NCBI GenBank assembly: GCA_017416915.1
Contig: JAFQAN010000005.1
Coordinates: forward strand, 124,001 to 188,000
Length of the DNA: 64,000 nucleotides
Source of the DNA: Alistipes sp.
GTDB taxonomy: Bacteria > Bacteroidota > Bacteroidia > Bacteroidales > Rikenellaceae
Reading direction: 5' to 3'
The position numbers were made by a program, and so were the translations under genes. The notes under the pieces are model-generated. The model searched no databases, was not told where the DNA came from, and saw nothing but the letters and a program-made list of their open reading frames with translations. Shown here in pieces: positions 1 to 8,500 of this stretch (its first letter is position 1; each line of letters begins with the position of its first letter).

Positions 1-2
1 GC

Positions 3-278
3 GATATTACAGCTTGTGCCTATAACTACCGTTACGAGTATAAGAAGCGCAACGACTCGGTACTGCCAATATATACCACCGACCACACCTTCCGCGTATA
101 TTTCCGCTATAAGACCGCCGAGCAGCGCAACCTACTGCACTTCTCGAAGGTCAGAGAGCAGTATTCATCGGAGGAGTACAACTATGTTGTCGGCGACGTT
201 ACCATCGCCAATCTCAAAGCACACCAGGAGGAGCTGCGCACGGCAGACTGCTTCGTGGCTGCATATCCTTTCGATTAA
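3..278 (+). CDS. 3' end of an unrecognised protein (truncated by window edge)
   Basis: An open frame enters from the left edge and ends at the TAA at 276-278, giving 91 C-terminal residues. Its codon use (frequent GAG, CGC, TAT, ACC) is like that of the real genes around it. The peptide is rich in charged and aromatic residues (for example YNYRYEYKKR near its start) and ends in AYPFD. I do not recognise a domain. The overlapping open frame in another phase is Ser/Thr/Arg-rich and looks like a shadow. A perfect 12-bp hairpin about 50 bp downstream supports a real gene end. The function is unknown because the N-terminal part lies outside the window. Confidence 0.6.
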   Translation, partial: DITACAYNYRYEYKKRNDSVLPIYTTDHTFRVYFRYKTAEQRNLLHFSKVREQYSSEEYNYVVGDVTIANLKAHQEELRTADCFVAAYPFD

Positions 279-327
279 TTAGAGGTATAGGCAACAAAAA
301 GCCACGGACCCGAAGGGACTATCCTTT

Positions 328-360
328 TTCAGCGGTGAATTGATTTTCACCGCTGAATTT
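328..360 (+). terminator. Hairpin terminator after the partial gene
   Basis: Perfect 12-bp inverted repeat, TTCAGCGGTGAA at 328-339 and TTCACCGCTGAA at 346-357, with a 6-nt loop. It is followed by only a short T-run (358-360), so it is a moderate intrinsic terminator. Confidence 0.65.
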
Positions 361-371
361 ATTATGGGGTG

Positions 372-402
372 TTGTTTGTTTGGAAAATAAATTCTATATT
401 TG
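372..402 (+). promoter_or_regulatory. Bacteroidetes-type promoter for the BspA-like gene
   Basis: TATATTTG at 395-402 matches the -7 consensus TAnnTTTG. TTG at 372-374 sits 20 bp upstream as a -33 element. Start of transcription would be near 410, leaving a leader of about 200 nt before the ATG at 617. Confidence 0.6.
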
Positions 403-456
403 TAGTAGCAAACGAATTATATAGATGATGAACGAAAGTTCAATATAAGGGTACAC

Positions 457-491
457 AAATACCCCTCCCATTTTATATGGGGGGGGTATTT
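457..491 (+). promoter_or_regulatory. Leader hairpin containing a run of eight G
   Basis: Arms AAATACCCCTCCCAT (457-471) and 477-491 pair over 15 positions, with one G-T wobble and a 5-nt loop. The right arm carries eight consecutive G (479-486) and ends in TATTT. It lies in the predicted 5' leader of the surface lipoprotein gene. It could be an attenuator or a slippage-prone switch; this is inference from structure only. Confidence 0.5.
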
Positions 492-523
492 TGCTGATAT
501 TCAGCGACTTGCAAATAGGGGAT

Positions 524-584
524 TTTAGAGAGATTAAGGAATTTAAGGATAATGTTATCTCTAAATTCTCTAAATTCCCTAAAA
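524..584 (+). promoter_or_regulatory. Second imperfect leader hairpin
   Basis: GAATTTA (539-545) pairs with TAAATTC (562-568) around an ATAA/TTAT inner stem. Further A/T-rich complementarity lies on both sides (TTAGAG upstream, CTAAATTCCCTAA downstream). It is just upstream of the start codon region of the lipoprotein gene. The role is unknown. Confidence 0.35.
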
Positions 585-616
585 ACGAGACAACGAACAC
601 AAAAAAACATAAAATT

Positions 617-2944
617 ATGAAACGACTATTTCTACTTCTTGCCCTTTGTGGTATGGTCGCTGTCGGCTGTACCGAGGGCGGCGTTGATGACAACATCGAC
701 AATGGTGGCAACAACACCGAGCAGCCAGGCGAAGATGATGACAACACCGACAATGGTGGCAACAACACCGAGCAGCCAGGCGAAGATGATGACGATGAGA
801 ACAAGGAAGACGAGACTACCTTTATCACCGACAGCGAGGGTAATTTCGTTGTCGAGGCCGAGGGCGGCGAGGTGGTTGTTACCGTAACAACTGATATTGA
901 ATATAGCGTTGAGATTCCCGAGGAGGCTCAGTCGTGGTTGAGTGTTGCCGATACTCGCGCTATCCGTATGGAGAAGCTAACCTTTACTGTTGCTGACAAT
1001 AATACTTTTGAGGAGCGTAGTGCAGATGTTGAGTTGGTTGATAGCGATGGTAAGTCGTTGCAGACCATCAATTTTACTCAGCTAGCAAAAGCTAACGTGA
1101 TGGCTAATAACGAGATTTGGTACACAACCACCGATAATAAGAGAATTATTCCGCCCTCAACCGAGCCAACAGTATTCGGGGCATACTTTATCTCAAACAC
1201 TTATAGCGATGGCAAGGGTGTACTTACGTTTGATGGCGAAATTACTAAAATAGGCAATGGTGCATTCAAAGATATTGGAAATCTCGCCTCTATCACCATT
1301 CCCGATAGCGTTAAATCGATAGGTAGTGAGGCATTCTGTAATTGCACCTCGCTGACAAGTATTACTATTGGCAAAGGTGTTACTTCAATTGGAAAAAATG
1401 CATTCTATGGTTGCACTGGCGAATTGATAGTAAATTGTAATATTCCAAGTGCATCAACGGTTGATTATGGTCCATTCTACGGCTCAAGGTTTACTCGGGT
1501 TACTATCGGCGACAGCGTTACTTCGATTGGAGATAGGGCATTCCCTGGTTGCTCCTCATTGACAAGTGTTACTATTCCCGATAGCGTTACTTCGATTGGA
1601 GATTCTGCATTCTCTGGTTGCACCTCGCTGACAAGTGTTACCATTGGCAATGGTGTTACTTCGATTGGAGAGTATGCATTCTATAATTGCACCTCGCTGA
1701 CAAGTATAACAATCCCCGATAGCGTTGCTGAGATTGGAAGTTCTGCATTCAGTGGTTGCACCTCGCTGACAAGTGTTACCATTCCAGACAGCGTTACTTC
1801 GATTGGAAATAGTACATTCTCTGGTTGCTCTTCGCTGACAAGCATTACCATTCCCGACCGCGTTACTTCGATTGGTTATAGTGCATTCTCTGGTTGCACC
1901 TCGCTGACAAGTGTTACCATTCCCGACCGCGTTACTTCGATTGGTTATAGTGCATTCTCTGGTTGCGACTCGCTGACAAGCATTACCATTCCCGACCGCG
2001 TTACTTCGATTGGAATTTATGCATTCAGTTATTGCACCTCGCTGACAAGTGTTACTATTGGCAATGGCGTTACTTCGATTGGAGAATGTGCATTCTATCG
2101 TTGCACCTCGCTGACAAGTGTTACTATTGGCAAAGGTGTTACTTCAATTGGAAAAAATGCATTCTTTGGTTGCATCGGCGAATTGATAGTAAATTGTAAT
2201 ATTCCAAGTGCATCAACAGAAGAGTATGGTGCATTCTACAACACAGATTTCACCAAAGTTACTATCGGCGACAGCGTTACTAGGATTGGTAGTTATGCAT
2301 TCAGTATATGCTCCTCGCTGACAAGTATCACTATTCCCGACAGCGTTACTGAGATTGGAGATATGGCATTCTATTATTGCACCTCGCTGACAAGTGTATA
2401 TATAACTGATATCGCTGCTTGGTGTAATATTTCATTTGTCGACTCTTACTCAAATCCATTACGTTATGCAGAAAATCTATACCTAAATAATGAGTTGGTA
2501 ACTGATTTGATAATCCCAGATGGTGTTACTTCGATTGGTTATAGTGCATTCCGTAATTGCACCTCGCTGACAAGTGTTACCATTCCCGACAGCGTTACTT
2601 CGATTGGAGTTTATGCATTCTATGATTGCACCTCGCTGACAAGTGTTACTATTGGCAATGGTGTTAAATCGATTGGTGGTAGTGCATTCTATGATTGCAA
2701 CAAGCTGACAAGTATCACTATTCCTGATAGTGTAACGAAGATTGGAAAGTCTGCATTCTATGAATGCACCTCGCTAATGGATGTTTATTGCAAGCCAACA
2801 ACTCCGCCAAGTGGATATTCGTGGATGTTTTATAATAATGCCTCGGGGCGCAAGATTTATGTGCCACGCAATTCTGTTAGTGCATATAAGGCGGCAAGCT
2901 TTTGGAGCGATTATGCCTCGGCTATTTTCGGCTACGACTTCTAA
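617..2944 (+). CDS. BspA-like leucine-rich-repeat surface lipoprotein with BACON domain
   Basis: 775 residues from ATG 617, which begins MKRLFLLLALCGMVAVGC, a lipoprotein signal with Cys as last residue. An in-frame ATG at 491 lies inside the leader hairpin and would destroy the signal peptide, so it is rejected. After the Cys come two 17-residue acidic Asn/Gly repeats. Next is a BACON-like domain (roughly residues 65-155, with the SWLSV core and the LTFTVADN/ERSADV pattern). Then follow about 18 Treponema/BspA-type leucine-rich repeats of 23 residues (pattern AFxxCTSLTSxTIPDSVTSIG) and a C-terminal cap ending AIFGYDF. Proteins of this family are exposed at the surface and often bind host or bacterial ligands. 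The ligand here cannot be told from sequence. It has its own promoter and leader and sits alone between opposing neighbours. Confidence 0.9.
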   Translation: MKRLFLLLALCGMVAVGCTEGGVDDNIDNGGNNTEQPGEDDDNTDNGGNNTEQPGEDDDDENKEDETTFITDSEGNFVVEAEGGEVVVTVTTDIEYSVEIPEEAQSWLSVADTRAIRMEKLTFTVADNNTFEERSADVELVDSDGKSLQTINFTQLAKANVMANNEIWYTTTDNKRIIPPSTEPTVFGAYFISNTYSDGKGVLTFDGEITKIGNGAFKDIGNLASITIPDSVKSIGSEAFCNCTSLTSITIGKGVTSIGKNAFYGCTGELIVNCNIPSASTVDYGPFYGSRFTRVTIGDSVTSIGDRAFPGCSSLTSVTIPDSVTSIGDSAFSGCTSLTSVTIGNGVTSIGEYAFYNCTSLTSITIPDSVAEIGSSAFSGCTSLTSVTIPDSVTSIGNSTFSGCSSLTSITIPDRVTSIGYSAFSGCTSLTSVTIPDRVTSIGYSAFSGCDSLTSITIPDRVTSIGIYAFSYCTSLTSVTIGNGVTSIGECAFYRCTSLTSVTIGKGVTSIGKNAFFGCIGELIVNCNIPSASTEEYGAFYNTDFTKVTIGDSVTRIGSYAFSICSSLTSITIPDSVTEIGDMAFYYCTSLTSVYITDIAAWCNISFVDSYSNPLRYAENLYLNNELVTDLIIPDGVTSIGYSAFRNCTSLTSVTIPDSVTSIGVYAFYDCTSLTSVTIGNGVKSIGGSAFYDCNKLTSITIPDSVTKIGKSAFYECTSLMDVYCKPTTPPSGYSWMFYNNASGRKIYVPRNSVSAYKAASFWSDYASAIFGYDF
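689..790 (+). repeat. Two 51-bp tandem repeats in the lipoprotein linker
   Basis: Units 689-739 and 740-790 are identical except for one codon (ATC versus ACC) and encode a 17-residue Asp/Asn/Gly-rich linker. A third unit begins but diverges after GACGAT. The linker probably holds the domains away from the membrane and could change length by slippage. Confidence 0.85.
1230..2790 (+). repeat. 69-bp leucine-rich repeat array
   Basis: About 18 units of 69 bp recur with near identity at DNA level, with phrases such as TGCACCTCGCTGACAAGTGT repeated. Two longer variant units (about 1390-1520 and 2150-2290) are near-copies of each other, which implies a block duplication of roughly 770 bp. Confidence 0.9.
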
Positions 2945-2967
2945 CAACTGTAAATAATAATACAATA

Positions 2968-3008
2968 GTGGCGTATGTAGCAAACATCGTAGTTTGCGCA
3001 TACGCCAC
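2968..3008. other. Strong intergenic hairpin
   Basis: GTGGCGTATG (2968-2977) pairs with CATACGCCAC (2999-3008). Inside it GCAAAC (2980-2985) pairs with GTTTGC (2992-2997) around a 6-nt loop. No T-run follows on either strand. It begins 23 bp after the lipoprotein stop and may protect the 3' end or help termination. The rest of 2945-3249 holds nothing else I can name apart from the terminator at 3186. Confidence 0.55.
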
Positions 3009-3185
3009 CTTAGTTTATTCACAACGTATCTTCGAAAGATGCTTGATTTCAGTGCTTTACTTTCAAAAGCTTTATGTGCCTTTACATTCAGTTTTTTAGC
3101 TTAATTACGACCTCCGTGTGGTCTTCTATGTGGGATTTCGCAATTTTCGTAAAACCAAACACTGAAAAACAATCAGTTAAAAATT

Positions 3186-3221
3186 AAAAGCCACGGACCG
3201 TTCAGGTCTGTGGCTTTTTTT
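3186..3221. terminator. Terminator shared by the convergent genes
   Basis: AAAAGCCACGGACC (3186-3199 region) pairs with GGTCTGTGGCTTTT with one wobble, followed by a run of nine or more T on the plus strand. It lies between the convergent lipoprotein gene and phosphofructokinase, and on the minus strand it has a short T-run as well. Confidence 0.8.
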
Positions 3222-3249
3222 TTGGTGTGCCGTGGCATACCCTCTTTTA

Positions 3250-4482
3250 CTACCAGTTGAGTATCTTCTTGAAGTCGTACTCCTCGGGGTTGGGCAGGTA
3301 CTGCTTTGCTGCCTCGTAGTCCTCCTCGGTGATGTAGTGCATCAGATTGTCGATAACCTGGTGAATCTTGTCGGCGTTGATGTCCACCAAGCGGGGAGGA
3401 ATCTTGCCAGTCTCGGGGTCCTGCAAATCTTTGAGGTAGAGAGGCGAAACGTAACCCTCCTGGCTGATATATACCATACAGCCAGTCTTACCCTCAGAGA
3501 AGAGCTTATATACGCCCATACCCAGCTGCGAGCAATATACCAAGTCGAAGGCGCAAGGGGTCTGGCAACGTACCTCGTAACCAATCTCTACGGGACGCGA
3601 CTTAACCTTAACGCCGAGAGCCTTGCAGCGCTTCTCCAACAACGTATTAAACATCTCGGCCTTCGATACCTTGCCAAGTTCGGGGTGTCCGTGGTCGTCG
3701 TATGAGAAGTGTATGCCCGACTTCAAAATCTCCTCCTCATCCAGAGCGTGGAATACACCCTCCGATACCATTGCAGCACCGTAGTCCATACCCAAAATCT
3801 TACGCTTCACGATAGCCGAAACGATGAGGCTGATAATCTTGTCGATGGTAATCTTGGTCTTGTTGAACATCTCGGGGATGATAATCATAGGGTAGTGGCA
3901 AGCCGATGCAATGCCAAAAGCGAGGTGTCCTGCCGAGCGACCCATAGCAGCTACGACAAACCAGTTTGCCGAGGTGCGGGCATCGTTATATACCGCACGA
4001 CCGATAACGGCACCTGCATTCTTTGCCGACTGGTAGCCGAAAGTGGGCATACCTGCGGGCAGAGGAAGGTCGTTGTCGATAGTCTTTGGAACGTGGATAT
4101 TGGCAATAGGATACTGCTTCTTCTCCAAGAACTTAGCGATGCGGTTAGCTGTCGAAGCGGTGTCGTCGCCACCTACCGTAACGAGCAACTTGACGTTGTT
4201 CTGCTTGAAGAAGTCCAAGTTGAAATTCTTCTCGAAGTCCTCATCGGTGGGCTTGAAGCGGCTCATAGTAAGGTACGAACCACCCTGATTGAAGATGTAG
4301 TCCACGCGGAACATATCGAGGTCCTCGTAGCGGGGGTTGGGGTTGAAGAGTCCCGAGTAACCATAGTGCAAGCCAATCACACGATAACCCTTTGCCAAAA
4401 ACGTCTTGGCAACACTGCCAACGACGGTGTTCATACCGGGGGCAGGACCGCCACCCGTGAGAATTGCAATAGCCTCTTTCAT
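3250..4482 (-). CDS. Pyrophosphate-dependent 6-phosphofructokinase
   Basis: 410 residues. It phosphorylates fructose 6-phosphate to fructose 1,6-bisphosphate, the committed step of glycolysis. The N-terminal TGGGPAPGMN loop, GGDDT at residues 104-108 and PKTIDND at 132-138 are visible. Asp in the GGDD motif and Lys in PKTIDND are the known marks of PPi-using rather than ATP-using enzymes, so a reversible PPi-dependent enzyme is inferred. MGRSAGHLAFG and the C-terminal substrate region are intact. The start is set at the ATG giving MKEAIAILTGGG; an upstream in-frame Met lies in A/T-rich leader beside the promoter. The gene is monocistronic, and its 3' end faces the BspA-like gene across a shared terminator. 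Confidence 0.93.
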   Translation of the reverse strand: MKEAIAILTGGGPAPGMNTVVGSVAKTFLAKGYRVIGLHYGYSGLFNPNPRYEDLDMFRVDYIFNQGGSYLTMSRFKPTDEDFEKNFNLDFFKQNNVKLLVTVGGDDTASTANRIAKFLEKKQYPIANIHVPKTIDNDLPLPAGMPTFGYQSAKNAGAVIGRAVYNDARTSANWFVVAAMGRSAGHLAFGIASACHYPMIIIPEMFNKTKITIDKIISLIVSAIVKRKILGMDYGAAMVSEGVFHALDEEEILKSGIHFSYDDHGHPELGKVSKAEMFNTLLEKRCKALGVKVKSRPVEIGYEVRCQTPCAFDLVYCSQLGMGVYKLFSEGKTGCMVYISQEGYVSPLYLKDLQDPETGKIPPRLVDINADKIHQVIDNLMHYITEEDYEAAKQYLPNPEEYDFKKILNW

Positions 4483-4524
4483 AATATATATATATTTAAT
4501 GTTAATTAACCTCAATAGGTTGTG

Positions 4525-4532
4525 CAAAGATA
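4525..4532 (-). promoter_or_regulatory. -7 element for phosphofructokinase
   Basis: CAAAGATA on the plus strand reads TATCTTTG on the minus strand, matching TAnnTTTG, 43 bp upstream of the start codon. The -33 element is not clear. Confidence 0.6.
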
Positions 4533-4572
4533 ATAAAAAAATTTAGGAAATGATAATATTTGCGACAAACTA

Positions 4573-4603
4573 TTGCCTAATTTCTAAATTTGCACTACCT
4601 TTG
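4573..4603 (+). promoter_or_regulatory. Promoter for the plug-domain gene
   Basis: TTG (4573-4575), 20 bp, then TACCTTTG (4596-4603), a close match to the Bacteroidetes sigma consensus. It lies 21 bp before the ATG at 4625, so the leader is very short. It is divergent from the phosphofructokinase promoter. Confidence 0.75.
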
Positions 4604-4624
4604 TAAATAAATAAGTACTTAAAT

Positions 4625-5332
4625 ATGAAAACTGCCTCTATAAAAAGATTGATTTGTCTCGGGCTGTTTGCCGCGATGTCTCTCGATGCGGCCTTAGCGC
4701 AGCTACCCACAGATTCAGAGCCGTTTAATGGTATTGTTACCACGCTCGATGGCAAGGGTGTGAAGGTGCGTGTCGAGGTCTTGGGGCGCGATAAGCGCAC
4801 GTTTGCCGATGGTCGAGGACGCTTCGGATTTACAGATATTGAGGCTGATGATACGCTACGTTTTATCTATAAGCGCGATACGGTAGATATTGCCGTGGCT
4901 GGGCGCCGTAGTATGCGTGTAAGGTGGGTTGCAGATGTCGAGCAGATACGCTCGGAGGAGGATGAGGAGCTTGCAAATACGGGCTTTGGCTATGTCAAGC
5001 GCCGCGAGAGTACGGACTTTACGTCGGGCATTTCGGGCGATAGGCTACGCGCTACGGGGTGCTATAACCTTTTGGATGCTATTATGATGTGCTACCCGAG
5101 CCTGAAACTTATCAATGGCGAGTTGTGCCTGCGTATGCCCACCTCGATAAATAGCTCGTCGGCGGTGTTGGTGCTGTGCGATGGTGTTGAGGTGCGCCCC
5201 GAGGCGATAAACATTAACGATGTTAAGAGCGTCGAGATACTCAAAGGCTCGAATATGTATGGCTTCCGCGGTGTCAATGGGGTAGTGCTGATTACCACCC
5301 TCTCGGCAGAGGATGTGTTGAAGCGTAAATAG
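4625..5332 (+). CDS. Secreted protein with a TonB-receptor-type plug domain but no barrel
   Basis: 235 residues with a Sec signal peptide (MKTASIKRLICLGLFAAMSL, cleavage near ALAQ). Residues about 30-95 resemble a carboxypeptidase-regulatory-like beta domain (FADGRGRFGFTDIEADDTLR). Residues about 130-232 resemble the plug of SusC-type receptors, ending INDVKSVEILKGSNMYGFRG followed by NGVVLITT. A true receptor would continue for 500 or more residues into a beta barrel; this one stops at TAA 5330-5332. It could be a regulator or partner of outer-membrane transport, or a remnant. The intact reading frame and the strong promoter argue against simple decay. Confidence 0.75.
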   Translation: MKTASIKRLICLGLFAAMSLDAALAQLPTDSEPFNGIVTTLDGKGVKVRVEVLGRDKRTFADGRGRFGFTDIEADDTLRFIYKRDTVDIAVAGRRSMRVRWVADVEQIRSEEDEELANTGFGYVKRRESTDFTSGISGDRLRATGCYNLLDAIMMCYPSLKLINGELCLRMPTSINSSSAVLVLCDGVEVRPEAININDVKSVEILKGSNMYGFRGVNGVVLITTLSAEDVLKRK

Positions 5333-5370
5333 GTGGGAATGAAGTGCCACCTGAGACAGGGAACAACCCA

Positions 5371-5532
5371 TCTCAGTTGTTCTCAGTTGTTCTCAGTTGT
5401 TCTCAGCCGTTCTCAGCCGTTCTCAGCCGTGCGTGGCATCACCAAAGAAAGTACCACGGGATAGTACATAAAACGTACAGCCCGTGGTACTTTACTTTTA
5501 GGGATGTGCCGCAGATTGCGGCTTATCACAAG
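5371..5532 (-). repeat. Modular intergenic repeat, copy G
   Basis: Read on the minus strand: head CTTGTGATAAG three bases after the nifJ stop codon; a hairpin of 13 perfect pairs (AAAGTACCACGGG at 5448-5460 with 5481-5493) whose tip carries GTAC at 5464 and 5475; then six 10-bp units (5371-5430, TCTCAGTTGT three times and TCTCAGCCGT three times on the plus strand). It lacks the 8-bp array. It may form the 3' end of the nifJ transcript. It belongs to the family seen at 9.4, 11.4, 21.8, 30.6, 38.2, 44.4 and 49.7 kb. Confidence 0.85.
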
Positions 5533-5535
5533 AAA

Positions 5536-8500
5536 TTACTTTGTGCGTGCTATATAAGAGTTGTAACGCCACTTCGCATTCTCCTCTGCTGCCTCGAACA
5601 GCTGCTCCGCCTCTGCGGGGAACGCCTTCTGCAACGAGGTGTAGCGTACCTCCTTCATCAAGAAGTCGCGGAACTTCGACCAGTCTGGCTCCTTTGAGTC
5701 CATCACGAAGGGGTTCTTGCCCTCAGCTTCGAGCTGGGGGTTGTAGTGCCACAAGTGCCAGTAGCCACAAGCCACAGCCTGCTTGCCTACGGTCTGTGTG
5801 CGTGTCATACCACCCTTGATGCCGTGGTTGATACATGGTGCGTAGGCGATGATGAGCGACGGACCAGGATATGCCTCTGCCTCCTTCAATACCTGCATAA
5901 GCTGGGTCTGTGAAGCGCCGATAGATACCTGAGCTACATATACATAGCCGTATGTCATTGCGATAGCACCAATATCCTTCTTGCGGATGCGCTTACCTGC
6001 CGATGCGAATTTGGCAACAGCACCTACGGGGGTCGATTTCGACGACTGACCGCCAGTGTTAGAATATACCTCGGTATCGACGATAAGGATATTTACATCC
6101 TCACCCGATGCCAATACGTGATCTACACCGCCGAAGCCGATGTCATAGCCCCAGCCATCGCCACCGATAATCCACTGCGACTTCTTCACAAGCCAATCCT
6201 TGTATTCGAGGATTGTACGGCAGTAGTTGCAGTCGCAAGCCTCTACCATAGGCAGCAGACGCTCGGTAACCTCCTTAGAGCGTGCTGCAAGGTGGCGTGC
6301 GTCTATCCACTCCTGCATTGTCGCTTTCAGCTCCTCCGAGCAGCAGTTGCACTCGGCGATAGCCTTGGTCATCACATCCTCCAAGCCCTGACGTATCTTC
6401 TCTACACCGATGCGCATACCCAAGCCGAACTCGGCGTTGTCCTCGAAGAGTGAGTTTGCCCACGCGGGACCCTGACCTGTGGCATTTGTGCAGTAGGGTG
6501 TCGAGGGTGCCGAACCCGAGTAGATAGAGGTGCAGCCCGTGGCGTTAGCCACCATCATACGGTCGCCGAAGAGCTGAGTGATAGCCTTGATATAGGGAGT
6601 CTCGCCACAACCTGCACAAGCGCCCGAGAACTCAAATAGGGGCTGTGCAAACTGTAAGTTCTTAACCGACTTGGTCTTATCGACATACTCGTTGTATCCA
6701 ACCTCCTTGGTAATCTTCTCCCAGTTCTGAGCCTCGTGCATCTGCTCCGAGAGAGGACGCATAACCAGAGCCTTCTCCTTAGCGGGACATACGTCCACGC
6801 AGTTGTTACAGCCCGTACAGTCGAGCGGCGACACCTGAATACGGAACTTGTAGGCCTTGGTCTCGCCCAAGCCCTGCTTCCACTCTACGCCCGATGCAGC
6901 AGCCTGCTCGTCGGTAGCGAGGAAGGGACGTATAGCAGCGTGGGGACATACATAAGCACACTGGTTGCACTGGATACAGTTCTCAATCTTCCACTCGGGG
7001 ACATTTGTTGCGATGCCGCGCTTCTCGTATGCTGCAGTACCGTTATCCCAAGTGCCATCCTCTCTACCGTTGAATGCCGATACGGGGAGAAGGTCGCCCT
7101 TCAAAGCGTCGATAGGCTCGCAGACCTCGCGAACAAACTTCGGAAGCGACATATCTACCTTATGGCACTCTTCGCCACACTCTATTGCAGCCCATTCGGC
7201 GGGAACATCTACCTTAACGACGGCCTCACAGCCAGCATCTACTGCGGCATAGTTCATATTGACGATGTCCTCGCCCTTCTTGCCGTACGACTTGTAGATG
7301 GCCCTCTTCATCTCCTCGACAGCCTTCTCAATGGGGATGATGTCGGCAATCTTGAAGAATGCCGCCTGCATAATGGTATTGGTACGTGAGCCAAGACCAA
7401 GCTCCTCGGCAATCTTCGTTGCGTTGATGATGTAGAAGTTGATATTGTTCTTTGCTAAGTATATCTTCATATGTTTGGGCAGCGTGGCACACGTCGTCGC
7501 GGCGTCATTTACCGAGTTGAGCAGGAATGAGCCACCTCGCTTTAAGCCCTTCAATACGTCGTACTTCTCTACGTATGATGGTACGTGGCACGCAACGAAG
7601 TCGGGTGTCGTCACCAAGTAGGGCGATGTGATGGGCTTGTCGCCGAAACGAAGGTGCGACGATGTGTAGCCTCCCGACTTCTTCGAGTCGTACGAGAAGT
7701 ATGCCTGACAATACTTGTCTGTCGAGCCACCGATAATCTTGATAGAGTTCTTATTAGCACCTACCGTACCGTCCGAGCCAAGTCCGAAGAATAGCGCCTC
7801 GAAAGTACCCTCCTTCGCCATCGAAATCTCCTCGCCTACGGGCAGCGATAGCATCGTTACGTCGTCGTTGATACCCACGGTAAAGTGGTTTTTGGGCGTA
7901 GCCGAAGCGAGGTTGTCGAATACTGCCAACATCTGTGCAGGTGTGGTGTCCTTCGACGAGAGACCGTAGCGGCCGCCGATAATCAGCGGGCGGCTCTCCA
8001 CGTCGTAGAATACATCCTTTACGTCGAGCAACAGAGGCTCACCGTTTGAGCCAGGCTCCTTAGTGCGGTCCAAAACGCAGATGCGCTTCACGCTCTTAGG
8101 CAGTACGTCGAAGAGGTATTTTGCCGAGAAGGGACGATAGAGGTGTACGGTGATAACACCCACCTTGCGACCCTGTGCCGTGAGGTAATCCACGCACTCC
8201 TTGATGGTCTCGGTGATAGAACCCATAGCGATAATAATCTGCTCGGCATCCTTAGCACCATAGTATGTAAAGGGCTTGTACTGGCGACCTGTAATCTTCG
8301 ATATCTCTGTCATACACTCGGCAACCATATCGGGTACTGCGTCGTAGAACTTGTTTGATGCCTCGCGTGTCTGGAAATATATGTCGGGGTTCTGTGCCGT
8401 ACCGCGTGTTACGGGGTGTTCGGGGTTGAGTGCGCGCTGGCGGAACTGCTTCAATGCCTCGCGGTCGAACATCGCCGAGAGCGATGCCTCGTCGATAAGC

